The notes below the pieces were generated by a model. It ran no database searches and had not been told where the DNA came from. It saw nothing but the letters and a program-made list of their open reading frames with translations. Made by a program: the position numbers and the translations under genes. From the NCBI GenBank assembly GCA_045539475.1, contig JAZQFJ010000015.1:1-64000 (forward strand): a DNA stretch of 64,000 bases, in the 5' to 3' direction. This DNA is from SIG480 sp045539475. GTDB lineage: Bacteria; Bacillota; Clostridia; Oscillospirales; JAAYXM01. Each line of letters begins with the position of its first letter. The stretch's first letter is position 1. Below, piece by piece: positions 53,436 through 62,721 of this stretch.

Positions 53436-54644
53436 GTGAAATTGATTGAAAGAAAGCAATACTTAGATAAAATGATCAATGTTATCGGAACTCCCGATAT
53501 TAAAGTTTTGACGGGTGTACGACGTTCGGGTAAATCAAAGCTGTTGGAGGCTTTCAAAGCCTATGTGCAAAAAAACATTGCTGACGCTAATATTATTCAT
53601 ATCAACTTTAATCTGTCTAAGTATGATAACCTTAAAGAATACAAGGCTCTTAATGAATATATTGAAAGCAATTATGCAGAGGGCAAGGAGAATTTTGTTT
53701 TAATTGACGAGATTCAAATGTGTGATAATTTTGAGCTTTGCATAAACAACCTTCACGCAACCGAGATGTATGATGTTTATATCACGGGTTCTAATGCTTT
53801 CCTGCTCAGCTCGGACTTAGCAACATTGTTTACCGGAAGAACTTTTGAAATCAAAGTGTACCCATTCTCTTTTGTCGAGTATGTTCATTACTTTGGTTTG
53901 ACAGACAAATATACTGCTTTTGATAACTATATGCTTGAAGGCGGTATGTCCGGTTCTTATCTGTATAAAGAGCAAGAGGATAAATACGATTATATCGAAA
54001 CCGTTTTTGACACCTTGATTTTAAGAGATATACGCCAAAAGTATAATATTAAAAATCCTGCTTTGATGGATAGAATTTCCCAATTCTTGATGGATAACGT
54101 ATCTAACTTAACCTCCGCAAGAAGCATTACAGATACTCTCACCTCAAACAAGGATAAAATCAATCATAAGACGGTTGGTAACTATCTGAATTATCTTTGT
54201 AATGCCTTTGCTTTCTATAAGTTCCGCAGATATGACATTAAAGGTAAAAAGTATCTTGCTTCTAATGATAAGTATTATTTGAGCGATCATACTTTCCGTT
54301 ATGCCAAGCTCGGCACGAAAAACTTAGATAACGGCAGAGTGATTGAAAATATCGTTGCAATGGAATTGCTCAGACGGGGCTATGAGGTTTATGCAGGTGT
54401 CTTATATAAAAAAGAGATTGATTTTGTGGCACTTAAGAGAAACGAGAAGATTTATATTCAAGTTTCGGATAATATAACCCATCCCGATACCTTTAGGCGA
54501 GAAGTAGATCCGCTGCTAAAAATTAAAGATGCCTATCCTAAAATGGTAATCGCACGCACAAGGAACCCCGAATATCAGTACGAGGGTGTTAGAATTGTGG
54601 ATGTGGCAGATTGGCTATTGAATAAATTGGATCAATGTCAATAA
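53436..54644 (+). CDS. AAA ATPase of the DUF4143 family
   Basis: 402 residues: N-terminal AAA_14 P-loop (LTGVRRSGKSKLLEAF near residue 25, Walker B FVLIDEIQM near 89) and a C-terminal DUF4143 part with a PD-(D/E)XK-like stretch (EIDFVALKRNEKIYIQVS). Very common orphan gene in gut anaerobes, function unproven. Start is GTG at 53436 after GAGGTG. Lower GC than its neighbours to the eye, fitting an accessory origin. Confidence 0.85.
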   Translation: MKLIERKQYLDKMINVIGTPDIKVLTGVRRSGKSKLLEAFKAYVQKNIADANIIHINFNLSKYDNLKEYKALNEYIESNYAEGKENFVLIDEIQMCDNFELCINNLHATEMYDVYITGSNAFLLSSDLATLFTGRTFEIKVYPFSFVEYVHYFGLTDKYTAFDNYMLEGGMSGSYLYKEQEDKYDYIETVFDTLILRDIRQKYNIKNPALMDRISQFLMDNVSNLTSARSITDTLTSNKDKINHKTVGNYLNYLCNAFAFYKFRRYDIKGKKYLASNDKYYLSDHTFRYAKLGTKNLDNGRVIENIVAMELLRRGYEVYAGVLYKKEIDFVALKRNEKIYIQVSDNITHPDTFRREVDPLLKIKDAYPKMVIARTRNPEYQYEGVRIVDVADWLLNKLDQCQ

Positions 54645-54656
54645 AGCAGACAGTAA

Positions 54657-54730
54657 AAAGAGAAAAAAACATAAAAAATGGTGAAACTCAAAACCACGAT
54701 CCCTTCCCTGTTTCTATGTTTTTTCTCTTT
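54657..54730 (+). terminator. Long-loop hairpin after the ATPase gene
   Basis: Arms AAAGAGAAAAAAACATA (54657 onward) and TATGTTTTTTCTCTTT (54715-54730) can pair over about 15 bp around a loop of about 40 bases; the right arm is T-rich. Possible terminator ahead of the pyr promoter. Confidence 0.45.
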
Positions 54731-54761
54731 CAAATTCTGCGTTTTTTCTCTTGCAAAACCG

Positions 54762-54790
54762 TTGACAAACAGTGCGGGAAGTGGTATAAT
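54762..54790 (+). promoter_or_regulatory. pyr operon promoter
   Basis: TTGACA (54762-54767), 17-base spacer, TATAAT (54785-54790): a perfect sigma-A consensus, giving a leader of about 137 bases before pyrC. Confidence 0.9.
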
Positions 54791-54828
54791 ATTTTAAAAT
54801 AAATCTTTAAGAGCGGTACCGTGATGCC

Positions 54829-54915
54829 GGCAAGATTTGCAATATCGGAGATATGCAGGGCGCTTCCTGTATATATTTTTGTATGTACATCTTGCCCATC
54901 GGGCAGGATTTTTTT
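54829..54915 (+). promoter_or_regulatory. Attenuator in the pyr leader
   Basis: A terminator hairpin ATCTTGCCC-ATC-GGGCAGGAT (54889-54909) is followed by seven T residues. An upstream segment GGCAAGAT (54829-54836) is complementary to the left arm (54889-54896), so pairing there would undo the terminator. A small CAGG/CCTG hairpin (about 54856-54869) lies between. This is the logic of pyrimidine attenuation, often by PyrR in Firmicutes; I do not see a clear PyrR-binding loop, so the sensor is open. Confidence 0.7.
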
Positions 54916-54934
54916 CATGTAAGGGGTAGTTTTA

Positions 54935-56146
54935 ATGTTCGGTTTTTTGAAGAACAAAGCTGTTTCAAAGTTCATAGCACGGGAATGTGCGGCTTCCTGC
55001 ATCAAGGCAGCGAAGGCGTTTCTTCCTTCATTCTCTTCAAAATATGCTGTTTTTCCCGGCTTCTGCGATGTGCATGTGCATTTTCGTGAGCCGGGCTTTT
55101 CGTATAAGGAAACAATCCTCTCGGGAAGCGAGGCGGCGGCGCGCGGCGGGTATACTGCAGTGTGCACGATGCCAAACTTAAATCCCGTGCCGGACAGCGT
55201 GGAGAATATCAGAGAGCAGATTAAGCTTATAGAGCGCGATGCATGTATTGACGTTCTGCCTTACGGCTCAATCACCGTCGGGCAGAAGGGCGAGCAGCTT
55301 TCCGATATGGACGGAATGGCACCGTTTGCAATTGCGTTTTCCGATGACGGAAAAGGCGTTCAGAATGACGATATGATGCGTGCTGCAATGATAAAATGCC
55401 GTGAGCTTGGGAAAATACTTGTTGCCCATTGTGAGGATAATTCGGAGCTTCGCCCGGGCGGATGCATCCACGACGGCAAGTTTGCCGCAGAGTACGGATA
55501 TGTCGGGATAAACTCAGAGAGCGAATGGAAGCAGGTTGAGCGCGATTTGCGCCTCGTGCGCGAAACCGGATGCAAATACCACGTCTGCCATATTTCAACC
55601 GCCGAGACGGTCGAGCTTATAAGGCGCGCAAAGGCAGAAGGGCTTGATGTTACGTGTGAGACAGGCCCGCATTACCTTGTGATGTGTGATGAAGACATAA
55701 AAGAGGAAGGGCGCTTTAAAATGAACCCGCCAATCCGATCATCCCGTGACCGTGACGCACTTGTTGCGGGACTTGTTGATGGCACGGTTGATATGATTGC
55801 AACAGACCACGCGCCGCACTCTGCCGAGGAAAAGGCAAAGGGGCTTTCCGGCAGTGCGTTTGGTGTTGTCGGGCTTGAAACCGCGTTTGCGGTGCTGTAT
55901 ACAAAGCTTGTAAGACCGGGCACAATAACACTCGATAAGCTCATTGAGGTTATGTGCCACAATCCGCGAAAACGCTTTGGCATTCCTGTTGGAGAGGACT
56001 TCACCGTTTGGGATTTGAATGCAAAATTCCGGGTTAATCCGGAAGAGTTTCTTTCAATGGGACGTGCAACGCCGTTTGAGGGAGACATACTTTTCGGAAA
56101 ATGCCTGCTTACGGTAAAAGACGGAAAACCGGTTTACAAAGCATAG
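54935..56146 (+). CDS. pyrC: Dihydroorotase
   Basis: Zinc enzyme making dihydroorotate from carbamoyl aspartate. The 403-residue class I amidohydrolase has the metal motif DVHVHFREPG, CHISTAETV, and ATDHAPHS with the catalytic Asp. The N-terminal beta-sandwich region is short and helix-rich (FLKNKAVSKFIA). First gene of the pyr operon, 43 bases before carB. Confidence 0.95.
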   Translation: MFGFLKNKAVSKFIARECAASCIKAAKAFLPSFSSKYAVFPGFCDVHVHFREPGFSYKETILSGSEAAARGGYTAVCTMPNLNPVPDSVENIREQIKLIERDACIDVLPYGSITVGQKGEQLSDMDGMAPFAIAFSDDGKGVQNDDMMRAAMIKCRELGKILVAHCEDNSELRPGGCIHDGKFAAEYGYVGINSESEWKQVERDLRLVRETGCKYHVCHISTAETVELIRRAKAEGLDVTCETGPHYLVMCDEDIKEEGRFKMNPPIRSSRDRDALVAGLVDGTVDMIATDHAPHSAEEKAKGLSGSAFGVVGLETAFAVLYTKLVRPGTITLDKLIEVMCHNPRKRFGIPVGEDFTVWDLNAKFRVNPEEFLSMGRATPFEGDILFGKCLLTVKDGKPVYKA

Positions 56147-56188
56147 ACAGAGAATAAACAGAAATAAACTTTCGGAGGTAAATATACA

Positions 56189-59100
56189 ATGGCTAAGAGA
56201 ACGGATATTAAAAAAATACTTATCATCGGCTCCGGTCCGATTGTTATCGGTCAGGCTGCAGAGTTTGACTATGCCGGAACGCAGGCGTGCCTGGCGCTCC
56301 GCGAGGAGGGCTATGAGGTTATCCTATGTAACTCTAACCCCGCAACGATTATGACGGACACAACGGTTGCGGATAAGGTGTATATGGAGCCGCTTACTCT
56401 TGAATACATCGCAAAAATCCTGCGCCACGAGCGCCCGGATGCTATTGTTCCGGGTATCGGCGGACAGACGGGACTTAACCTTGCAATGCAGCTTGAAAAG
56501 AAGGGAGTGCTTCGCGAGTGTGGCGTTGAGCTTTTGGGGACAAGCTCGGAATCCATTGAGCGCGCTGAGGATCGCGAGCTCTTTAAGGAGCTTTGTCAGT
56601 CCATCGGCGAGCCGACAATACCTTCTGAGATAACATACTCTCTCGATGAGGCAAAGGCTGCGGCTGCACGCATCGGATATCCGGTTGTTCTCCGTCCGGC
56701 GTTTACGCTCGGCGGAACGGGCGGTGGATTTGCGTATAACGAAGAAGAGCTTATTGAAGTAGGGCTTAACGCATTCAAGCTCTCCCCCGTCCATCAGGTG
56801 CTTATCGAAAAATCTGTAAAAGGATATAAGGAAATCGAGTTTGAAGTTATGCGTGACAGCAATGACCACGCAATAACCATCTGCGGAATGGAAAATATCG
56901 ATCCCGTTGGTGTTCACACAGGTGATTCTCTTGTTGTTGCACCGATTATGACGCTCAATGACCATGACCTTAAGATGCTCAACGACAGCGCGATAAAGAT
57001 TATTCGTGAGCTTAAAATTGAGGGCGGCTGCAACGTTCAGTTTGCGCTTAACCCGAACTCCAGCGAATATTACCTCATTGAGGTAAATCCGCGCGTATCG
57101 CGCTCTTCCGCTCTCGCATCAAAGGCATCGGGATATCCGATAGCCCGCGTCACTGCAAAGATTGCTGTGGGTATGGCACTTGAGGATATTGCAATTGCAA
57201 ATACCAACGCGGCTTTTGAGCCGAGCCTCGATTATGTCATTGCAAAGCTTCCGCGATTCCCCTTTGATAAGTTTGCAACCGCACCGAATACACTCGGCAC
57301 ACAGATGAAGGCAACCGGCGAGATTATGGGTATCGGCTCTTCCCTTTCCGAGTGTCTCTTAAAGGGTGTACGCTCGCTTGAAACAGGTGCTGACCACTTC
57401 TACCTCCCAAAATTTGACGGAAAGTCAAAAGACGAGCTTATCGACTATATCCGCGAATTCCGCGATGATAATATTTTTGCCGTTGCCGCGCTCTTCCGTC
57501 TCGGTGTTTCCGTTGATGAGATTTTCAAAATAACACAGATTACTCCGTACTTCCTCGATTGCATCAAGGAAATCGTAGACGAGGAAAAGAACATTGCAGA
57601 CAACAAGGGCAATGTCGAAGTTCTCCGCAACGCAAAGAAGATGGGTTATTCCGATAAGTTCATTGCCCGCCTCTGGAATATGCCGGAGGTTGAAGTGTTC
57701 AATCTCCGCAAAAAGGAAAATATGTTCCCTGTTTACCGCATGGTTGATACCTGCCACACGGGCGCATACATTCCGTATTTCTACTCAAGCTATACCGGCG
57801 AAAACACATCTGTGCTTACCGACAGAAAGAAGATTGTTGTTCTCGGTGCAGGACCGATACGCATCGGTCAGGGCGTTGAGTTTGACTATTCAACTGTTCA
57901 CGCCGTAACTACCATCAAAAATTCAGGCTATGAAGCCATTATCATAAACAACAACCCCGAAACGGTGTCTACCGACTACACCACTGCGGACAAGCTTTAT
58001 TTTGAGCCGCTTACAACAGAAGATGTTATGAACATCATCGAGTTTGAAAAGCCGGAGGGCGTTATTGCATCTCTCGGCGGGCAGACTGCAATCAACCTTG
58101 CAGAGCCGCTCCGCGCCCGCGGTGTAAAAATTATCGGTACGGACTGCGATGCAATTGAGCGCGCTGAAAACCGCGACAGCTTTGAAAAAATTCTCCGTGA
58201 GCTCGGAATCCCGCAGCCGAAGGGACATGCCGTAACAAAAATCGAAGATGGGATTGCTGCTGCGGCAGAGATAGGCTATCCGGTGCTTGTGCGCCCGAGC
58301 TTTGTTCTCGGCGGACGCGCAATGCAGATTGTTTCAAACGAAGAGCAGCTTCGCCACTACCTCAAAACAGCCGTTGAGATTGACGAGGACAAGCCTGTGC
58401 TTGTTGATAAGTATATTCAGGGTAAAGAAGTTGAGATTGATGCCATCTGCGACGGACGCGACGTATTTGTTCCCGGTATTATGGAGCTTGTTGAGCGCAC
58501 GGGTGTTCACTCCGGCGACTCTATAAGCGTGTATCCGACCTTCTCGATTTCAAACAAGGTAAAGGGCATAATCCTGCAGTATGCAAAGAAGCTTGGTCTC
58601 GGTATCGGAATTGTCGGTCTTTATAATATTCAGTTTATCGTGGATAAGGAAGATAACGTGTTTATCATTGAGGTAAACCCGCGTTCTTCAAGAACAGTTC
58701 CGTTCCTTTCAAAGGCAACCGGCTATTCCCTTGCGGATATTGCAACAGAGGTTATCCTCGGAAAATCTCTTAAAGAGCAGGGCATCTTTGACATTTACCC
58801 CGATGAGAAAAAGCGTTGGTACGTAAAGGTTCCGGTATTCTCATTTGCAAAAATCCGTGGACTTGATGCATATCTTTCTCCGGAAATGAAGTCCACCGGT
58901 GAAGCAATCGGCTATGACGATAAAATGAACCGCGCAATGTATAAGGCACTTCAGGCATCCGGTATGACTCTGCAGAACTACGGAACAGTTCTTGCAACAA
59001 TCGCCGATGAAGATAAGGATGAAGCACTCCCCCTCATCCGCCGCTTCTATAACCTCGGCTTTAACATTCAGGCAACTGCAGGAACAGCCGCATTCCTCAA

Positions 59101-59359
59101 GGAAAACGGAATCAGAACACATGTTCTTAAAAAGATTTCCGAAGGAAGCGAAGAGATTCCCAATGCAATCCGTCAGGGTCACATCGCCTATGTTATAAAC
59201 ACAAGAAACATCGGCTCAAATGCAATGAAGGACGGTCACGAAATAAGAACCCTTGCAACAGACAACAACGTTTCAATCTTCACAAACCTCGATACCGTAA
59301 GAGTTCTTCTTGATGTTCTTGAAGAAACAACGCTTACAATCTCAACAATTGATGCTTAA
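56189..59359 (+). CDS. carB: Carbamoyl-phosphate synthase large subunit
   Basis: Makes carbamoyl phosphate from bicarbonate, ammonia and two ATP. The 1056-residue protein has both ATP-grasp halves, each opening with a GxGPI motif (IIGSGPIVIGQAAEFDYAG and VLGAGPIRIGQGVEFDYS), and a C-terminal MGS-like regulatory domain. The glutaminase subunit gene carA is not in this operon and must be elsewhere. Confidence 0.98.
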   Translation: MAKRTDIKKILIIGSGPIVIGQAAEFDYAGTQACLALREEGYEVILCNSNPATIMTDTTVADKVYMEPLTLEYIAKILRHERPDAIVPGIGGQTGLNLAMQLEKKGVLRECGVELLGTSSESIERAEDRELFKELCQSIGEPTIPSEITYSLDEAKAAAARIGYPVVLRPAFTLGGTGGGFAYNEEELIEVGLNAFKLSPVHQVLIEKSVKGYKEIEFEVMRDSNDHAITICGMENIDPVGVHTGDSLVVAPIMTLNDHDLKMLNDSAIKIIRELKIEGGCNVQFALNPNSSEYYLIEVNPRVSRSSALASKASGYPIARVTAKIAVGMALEDIAIANTNAAFEPSLDYVIAKLPRFPFDKFATAPNTLGTQMKATGEIMGIGSSLSECLLKGVRSLETGADHFYLPKFDGKSKDELIDYIREFRDDNIFAVAALFRLGVSVDEIFKITQITPYFLDCIKEIVDEEKNIADNKGNVEVLRNAKKMGYSDKFIARLWNMPEVEVFNLRKKENMFPVYRMVDTCHTGAYIPYFYSSYTGENTSVLTDRKKIVVLGAGPIRIGQGVEFDYSTVHAVTTIKNSGYEAIIINNNPETVSTDYTTADKLYFEPLTTEDVMNIIEFEKPEGVIASLGGQTAINLAEPLRARGVKIIGTDCDAIERAENRDSFEKILRELGIPQPKGHAVTKIEDGIAAAAEIGYPVLVRPSFVLGGRAMQIVSNEEQLRHYLKTAVEIDEDKPVLVDKYIQGKEVEIDAICDGRDVFVPGIMELVERTGVHSGDSISVYPTFSISNKVKGIILQYAKKLGLGIGIVGLYNIQFIVDKEDNVFIIEVNPRSSRTVPFLSKATGYSLADIATEVILGKSLKEQGIFDIYPDEKKRWYVKVPVFSFAKIRGLDAYLSPEMKSTGEAIGYDDKMNRAMYKALQASGMTLQNYGTVLATIADEDKDEALPLIRRFYNLGFNIQATAGTAAFLKENGIRTHVLKKISEGSEEIPNAIRQGHIAYVINTRNIGSNAMKDGHEIRTLATDNNVSIFTNLDTVRVLLDVLEETTLTISTIDA

Positions 59360-59373
59360 AGGATTTGTGCTGT

Positions 59374-60108
59374 ATGACTCAATCAATTTTTAAAATCATA
59401 TCAAACACACCGCTGACATCATCAGTGTATAAGATGGAGCTTGCGGGAAACTGCGGAGACTGCGTTCCCGGCGGGTTTGTGAACATCGCGCTTTCCGGCA
59501 AATTCCTGCGCCGTCCGATATCCGTCTGCGATGTCTCCGACGGAATTCTTACAATTATATATAAGGTAGTTGGTGACGGTACCGCGCAAATGAGCGCAAT
59601 GCTGCCCGGAGAAGAACTTGATATCCTCACGGGACTCGGCAACGGCTATGACCTTGCCGATTCCGGAGAGCGTCCGCTTCTTATCGGTGGCGGCGTCGGT
59701 GTTCCGCCGATGTATCTGCTTGCAAAGCGGCTTCTCGCCGAAGGGAAAAAAGTCAGCGTAATTCTCGGCTTTAACACAAAGGATGAAATATTCTACGAAG
59801 AAGAATTTAAAAAGCTCGGCGCTGATGTTTTTGTAACGACCGTTGACGGCTCTTACGGAATACGCGGTTTTGTAACCGATGCGATGAACGGCGTTGACTA
59901 TACATATGTTTACACCTGCGGGCCGGAGCCGATGCTCCGTGCAGTACACCGCGTGGCAAAGACCTCGGCACAATTGAGTTTTGAGGAGCGTATGGGCTGC
60001 GGCTTTGGCGCGTGCATGGGTTGCTCGTGCAAAACGCTTACGGGATATAAGCGCATCTGCAAAGACGGCCCCGTTATGCGGAAGGAGGAGATATTATGGG
60101 AAGACTGA
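59374..60108 (+). CDS. pyrK: Dihydroorotate dehydrogenase electron transfer subunit
   Basis: PyrK links PyrD to NAD+. The 244-residue ferredoxin-reductase-like protein has an FAD domain (RRPISVCDV), an NAD domain (LLIGGGVGVPPMYLLAKRL) and a 2Fe-2S Cys cluster (CGFGACMGCSCK and a later CKDGPV). ATG at 59374 lies 10 bases after AAAGGA; the in-frame TTG at 59365 is too close to it. Overlaps pyrD by 13 bases. Confidence 0.95.
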   Translation: MTQSIFKIISNTPLTSSVYKMELAGNCGDCVPGGFVNIALSGKFLRRPISVCDVSDGILTIIYKVVGDGTAQMSAMLPGEELDILTGLGNGYDLADSGERPLLIGGGVGVPPMYLLAKRLLAEGKKVSVILGFNTKDEIFYEEEFKKLGADVFVTTVDGSYGIRGFVTDAMNGVDYTYVYTCGPEPMLRAVHRVAKTSAQLSFEERMGCGFGACMGCSCKTLTGYKRICKDGPVMRKEEILWED

Positions 60109-61004
60109 GCACAACGCTTTGTGGGATAGAGCTTTCAAACCCCGTTATCCCCGCTTCCGGTACTTTTGGGTACGGATATGAATTTGCGGAAATTTACGAT
60201 ATAAACTGCCTTGGCACGTTTTCGTTCAAGGGCACAACGCGTGAGGCTCGTTTCGGTAATCCCACGCCGCGTATTGCGGAGTGTACTGCCGGTATGATAA
60301 ATGCCGTAGGACTTCAGAATCCCGGTGTTGAAAAGGTTATATCTGAAGAGCTTCCGCGCCTTGCAAAATGCTTTAATAAGCCGGTTATGGCAAACGTTTC
60401 CGGATTTTCCGTTGAGGATTACGCTTATACCTGTGAAAAGCTCGATAAAGAAGAGCAGGTCGGCTGGCTTGAAGTAAACGTCAGCTGCCCGAATGTTCAC
60501 GGCGGCGGTATGAGCTTCGGCACAGACCCCGTCGCTGCGGCAGAGGTTACCCGCGCGGTCAAGGCGGTAACCACAAAGCCGGTTATTATCAAGCTTTCGC
60601 CAAACGTTACAGATATTGTTTCAATCGCAAAGGCTTGTGAGGAGGCAGGTGCCGACGGTATAAGCCTTATAAACACCCTTCTTGGAATGAGAATTGATTT
60701 AAGGCGCAGAAAGCCCGTCATAGCAAACAAGATGGGCGGTTTCTCAGGCAGCGCAATTTTCCCTGTTGCAGTAAGAATGGTTTATCAGGTTGCTCACGCC
60801 GTCAACATCCCTGTTATCGGTATGGGTGGTGTTGCAAGTGCGCGCGATGTTATTGAAATGATGATGGCGGGCGCGTGTGCGGTTGAGATTGGCGCGGCAA
60901 ATCTTATCAATCCTACGGTCTGCCGTGACATTATAAATGACCTTCCGGCTGTTATGGATGAATACAAAATGGAAAATATCCGTGATATTATACGTTGTGT
61001 ATAG
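60096..61004 (+). CDS. pyrD: Dihydroorotate dehydrogenase, class 1B catalytic subunit
   Basis: FMN enzyme oxidising dihydroorotate to orotate in the cytoplasm, 302 residues. Class 1 feature: catalytic Cys in NVSCPNVHGGGMSFG. FMN/substrate motifs include SGTFGYG and GMGGVAS. Works with PyrK, whose gene it overlaps, so it uses NAD+, as suits an anaerobe. Confidence 0.96.
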   Translation: MGRLSTTLCGIELSNPVIPASGTFGYGYEFAEIYDINCLGTFSFKGTTREARFGNPTPRIAECTAGMINAVGLQNPGVEKVISEELPRLAKCFNKPVMANVSGFSVEDYAYTCEKLDKEEQVGWLEVNVSCPNVHGGGMSFGTDPVAAAEVTRAVKAVTTKPVIIKLSPNVTDIVSIAKACEEAGADGISLINTLLGMRIDLRRRKPVIANKMGGFSGSAIFPVAVRMVYQVAHAVNIPVIGMGGVASARDVIEMMMAGACAVEIGAANLINPTVCRDIINDLPAVMDEYKMENIRDIIRCV

Positions 61005-61021
61005 AAAAAGGAGTATTTAAA

Positions 61022-61720
61022 ATGGGAAAAGATGTAATCGTAGCATGTGACTTCAAGAGCGCAGAGGACACCTTTGCATTTCTTGACAAATTTACCGGCA
61101 GGAAGCCGTTTGTAAAAATAGGTATGGAGCTTTTTTATGCTGAGGGACCGTCAATCGTCCGCGAGATAAAGCGCCGCGGTCATAAGATTTTCCTTGACCT
61201 TAAGCTTCACGATATCCCCAACACCGTTAAAAAAGCGATGTCTGTTCTTCGCAACCTTGATGTCGATATAACAAACCTTCACGCCGCGGGAACGAAGCGT
61301 ATGATGGAGGCGGCGATTGAGGGGCTTACCCGTGAAGACGGCACACGCCCGCTTCTTATCGCGGTAACTCAGCTTACATCGACCGATCAGGAGGCAATGG
61401 AGAATGACCTTCTCATAAAGGCGCCGATTGATGAGGTTGTTATGCACTATGCAAAGAATGCAAAGGACGCAGGTCTTGACGGCGTTGTTTGTTCCCCTCT
61501 TGAGGCAGAAAAGGTTCACACAAGATGCGGTAAAGATTTTCTTACAATAACCCCCGGTGTTCGCTTTGCAGACGGCGATGTGGGAGACCAGAAGAGAGTT
61601 ATGACTCCTGCCCAGGCAAAGGAAATAGGTTCTGACTATATCGTTGTCGGACGTCCGATCACTGCGGCAGAGGATCCGGTAGCGGCATACGAGAGATGTG
61701 TGAACGAATTTATAGGATAA
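61022..61720 (+). CDS. pyrF: Orotidine-5'-phosphate decarboxylase
   Basis: Makes UMP from OMP. The 232-residue protein begins MGKDVIVACDF and has the catalytic Lys-Asp array FLDLKLHDIPNTV and the phosphate loop VVGRPIT. ATG at 61022 follows AAAAAGGAG; the longer frame from 60995 lies inside pyrD. It is followed by the first of two ~160-base structured elements. Confidence 0.96.
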   Translation: MGKDVIVACDFKSAEDTFAFLDKFTGRKPFVKIGMELFYAEGPSIVREIKRRGHKIFLDLKLHDIPNTVKKAMSVLRNLDVDITNLHAAGTKRMMEAAIEGLTREDGTRPLLIAVTQLTSTDQEAMENDLLIKAPIDEVVMHYAKNAKDAGLDGVVCSPLEAEKVHTRCGKDFLTITPGVRFADGDVGDQKRVMTPAQAKEIGSDYIVVGRPITAAEDPVAAYERCVNEFIG

Positions 61721-61723
61721 ATT

Positions 61724-61888
61724 CGTTTCGCGAAAGACAGGTCTTCCGCGAGAAGGCTTGCACTCTGCTACGCGCACTCACTTTGTTCGCACACTTGCAG
61801 AGCGAGAAGTGTTTTTTGCAAGGCGCATGTCCTTGTAAAAAACGATCTGAATCATTTCGCATCTGCGGATGCGAAACTCTGCGAGGCT
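61724..61888 (+). repeat. Structured intergenic element, copy 1 (pyrF-pyrE)
   Basis: About 160 bases with three hairpins: A (61728-61738 with 61741-61751, one mismatch), C (61811-61823 with 61831-61843, 13 bp with one G-T) and D (61855-61863 with 61868-61876, loop TGCG). GCAGAG (61797-61802) can pair with CTCTGC upstream (61763-61768) or downstream (61877-61882). A near copy lies after pyrE, with paired changes in stems A and D. Confidence 0.85.
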
Positions 61889-61911
61889 TAATATAAAAGG
61901 AGGAAAATATA

Positions 61912-62541
61912 ATGGAAAAGTTAATTGCAAAGGATTTATTATCAATCAAAGCGGTATTCTTCCGTCCGGACGAGCCGTTCACATGGGCAAGCGGAATCAA
62001 AAGCCCGGTATACTGCGACAACCGCTTGACACTTACGGATGTTAAGGTCAGAACTGATGTTGAAAACGGACTTGCAGAGCTTATCCGCAAGAACTATCCC
62101 GATGTTGAGGTTCTTATGGGAACATCGACTGCAGGCATTGCCCACGCGGCAATCACCGGACATATTATGGGACTTCCCATGGGCTATGTTCGCTCCGGCG
62201 CGAAGGATCACGGACGTAACAACCAGATTGAGGGAAGACTTGAGCCGGGACAGAAGGTAGTCGTTGTTGAGGACCTTATCTCCACCGGCGGCAGCTGCAT
62301 TGAGGTTGTAAACGTTCTGCGTGAGGCAGGTGCCGAGGTTCTCGGTATCGTATCTATTTTCACTTACGGTATGCAGAAAGGTCTTGACAGACTTGCGGCG
62401 GCAAACGTTAAGAACGTATCACTCACAAACTTTGACGTTATTGCCGAGGTTGCTGCAGAGGAAAATTATATAAAGGCTGAGGATGTTGCACGTCTTATAA
62501 AGTTCCGCAATAATCCGTCGGATGAAAGCTGGATAAAATAG
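61912..62541 (+). CDS. pyrE: Orotate phosphoribosyltransferase
   Basis: Joins orotate to PRPP to give OMP. The 209-residue protein has the PRPP motif VVVEDLISTGGSCIEVV and the catalytic loop RSGAKDHGRNNQIEG. GGAGG precedes the ATG. The gene is flanked on both sides by copies of the structured element, so recombination between them could delete or invert nothing but pyrE. Confidence 0.96.
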   Translation: MEKLIAKDLLSIKAVFFRPDEPFTWASGIKSPVYCDNRLTLTDVKVRTDVENGLAELIRKNYPDVEVLMGTSTAGIAHAAITGHIMGLPMGYVRSGAKDHGRNNQIEGRLEPGQKVVVVEDLISTGGSCIEVVNVLREAGAEVLGIVSIFTYGMQKGLDRLAAANVKNVSLTNFDVIAEVAAEENYIKAEDVARLIKFRNNPSDESWIK

Positions 62542-62702
62542 TTTCGTCAAAGACAGGTCTTTGACGAGAAGGCTTGCGCTCTGCTACGCGCACGAACTTT
62601 GTTCGCACACTTGCAGAGCGAGAAGTGTTTTTTGCAAGGCGCATGTCCTTTCAAAAAACGATTTGAATTATTTTGCATCTGCGGATGCAAAACTCTGCGA
62701 GG
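62542..62702 (+). repeat. Structured intergenic element, copy 2 (pyrE-pyrB)
   Basis: Second copy, close to 90% like copy 1 by eye. Stem A (62544-62554 with 62557-62567) pairs perfectly over 11 bp; two base pairs differ from copy 1 on both sides (C-G to T-A, G-C to C-G). Stem D (62671-62679 with 62684-62692) also has a paired change (C-G to T-A). CTCTGC/GCAGAG/CTCTGC alternatives are at 62579, 62613 and 62693. Confidence 0.85.
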
Positions 62703-62721
62703 CAAAAGGAGAATAAAGCAT

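Noticed and set aside
54730..55167. Minus-strand open frame of 145 codons over the pyr leader and pyrC start
   Set aside because: It runs antisense to the promoter, attenuator and pyrC, has no ribosome site and no recognisable domain.
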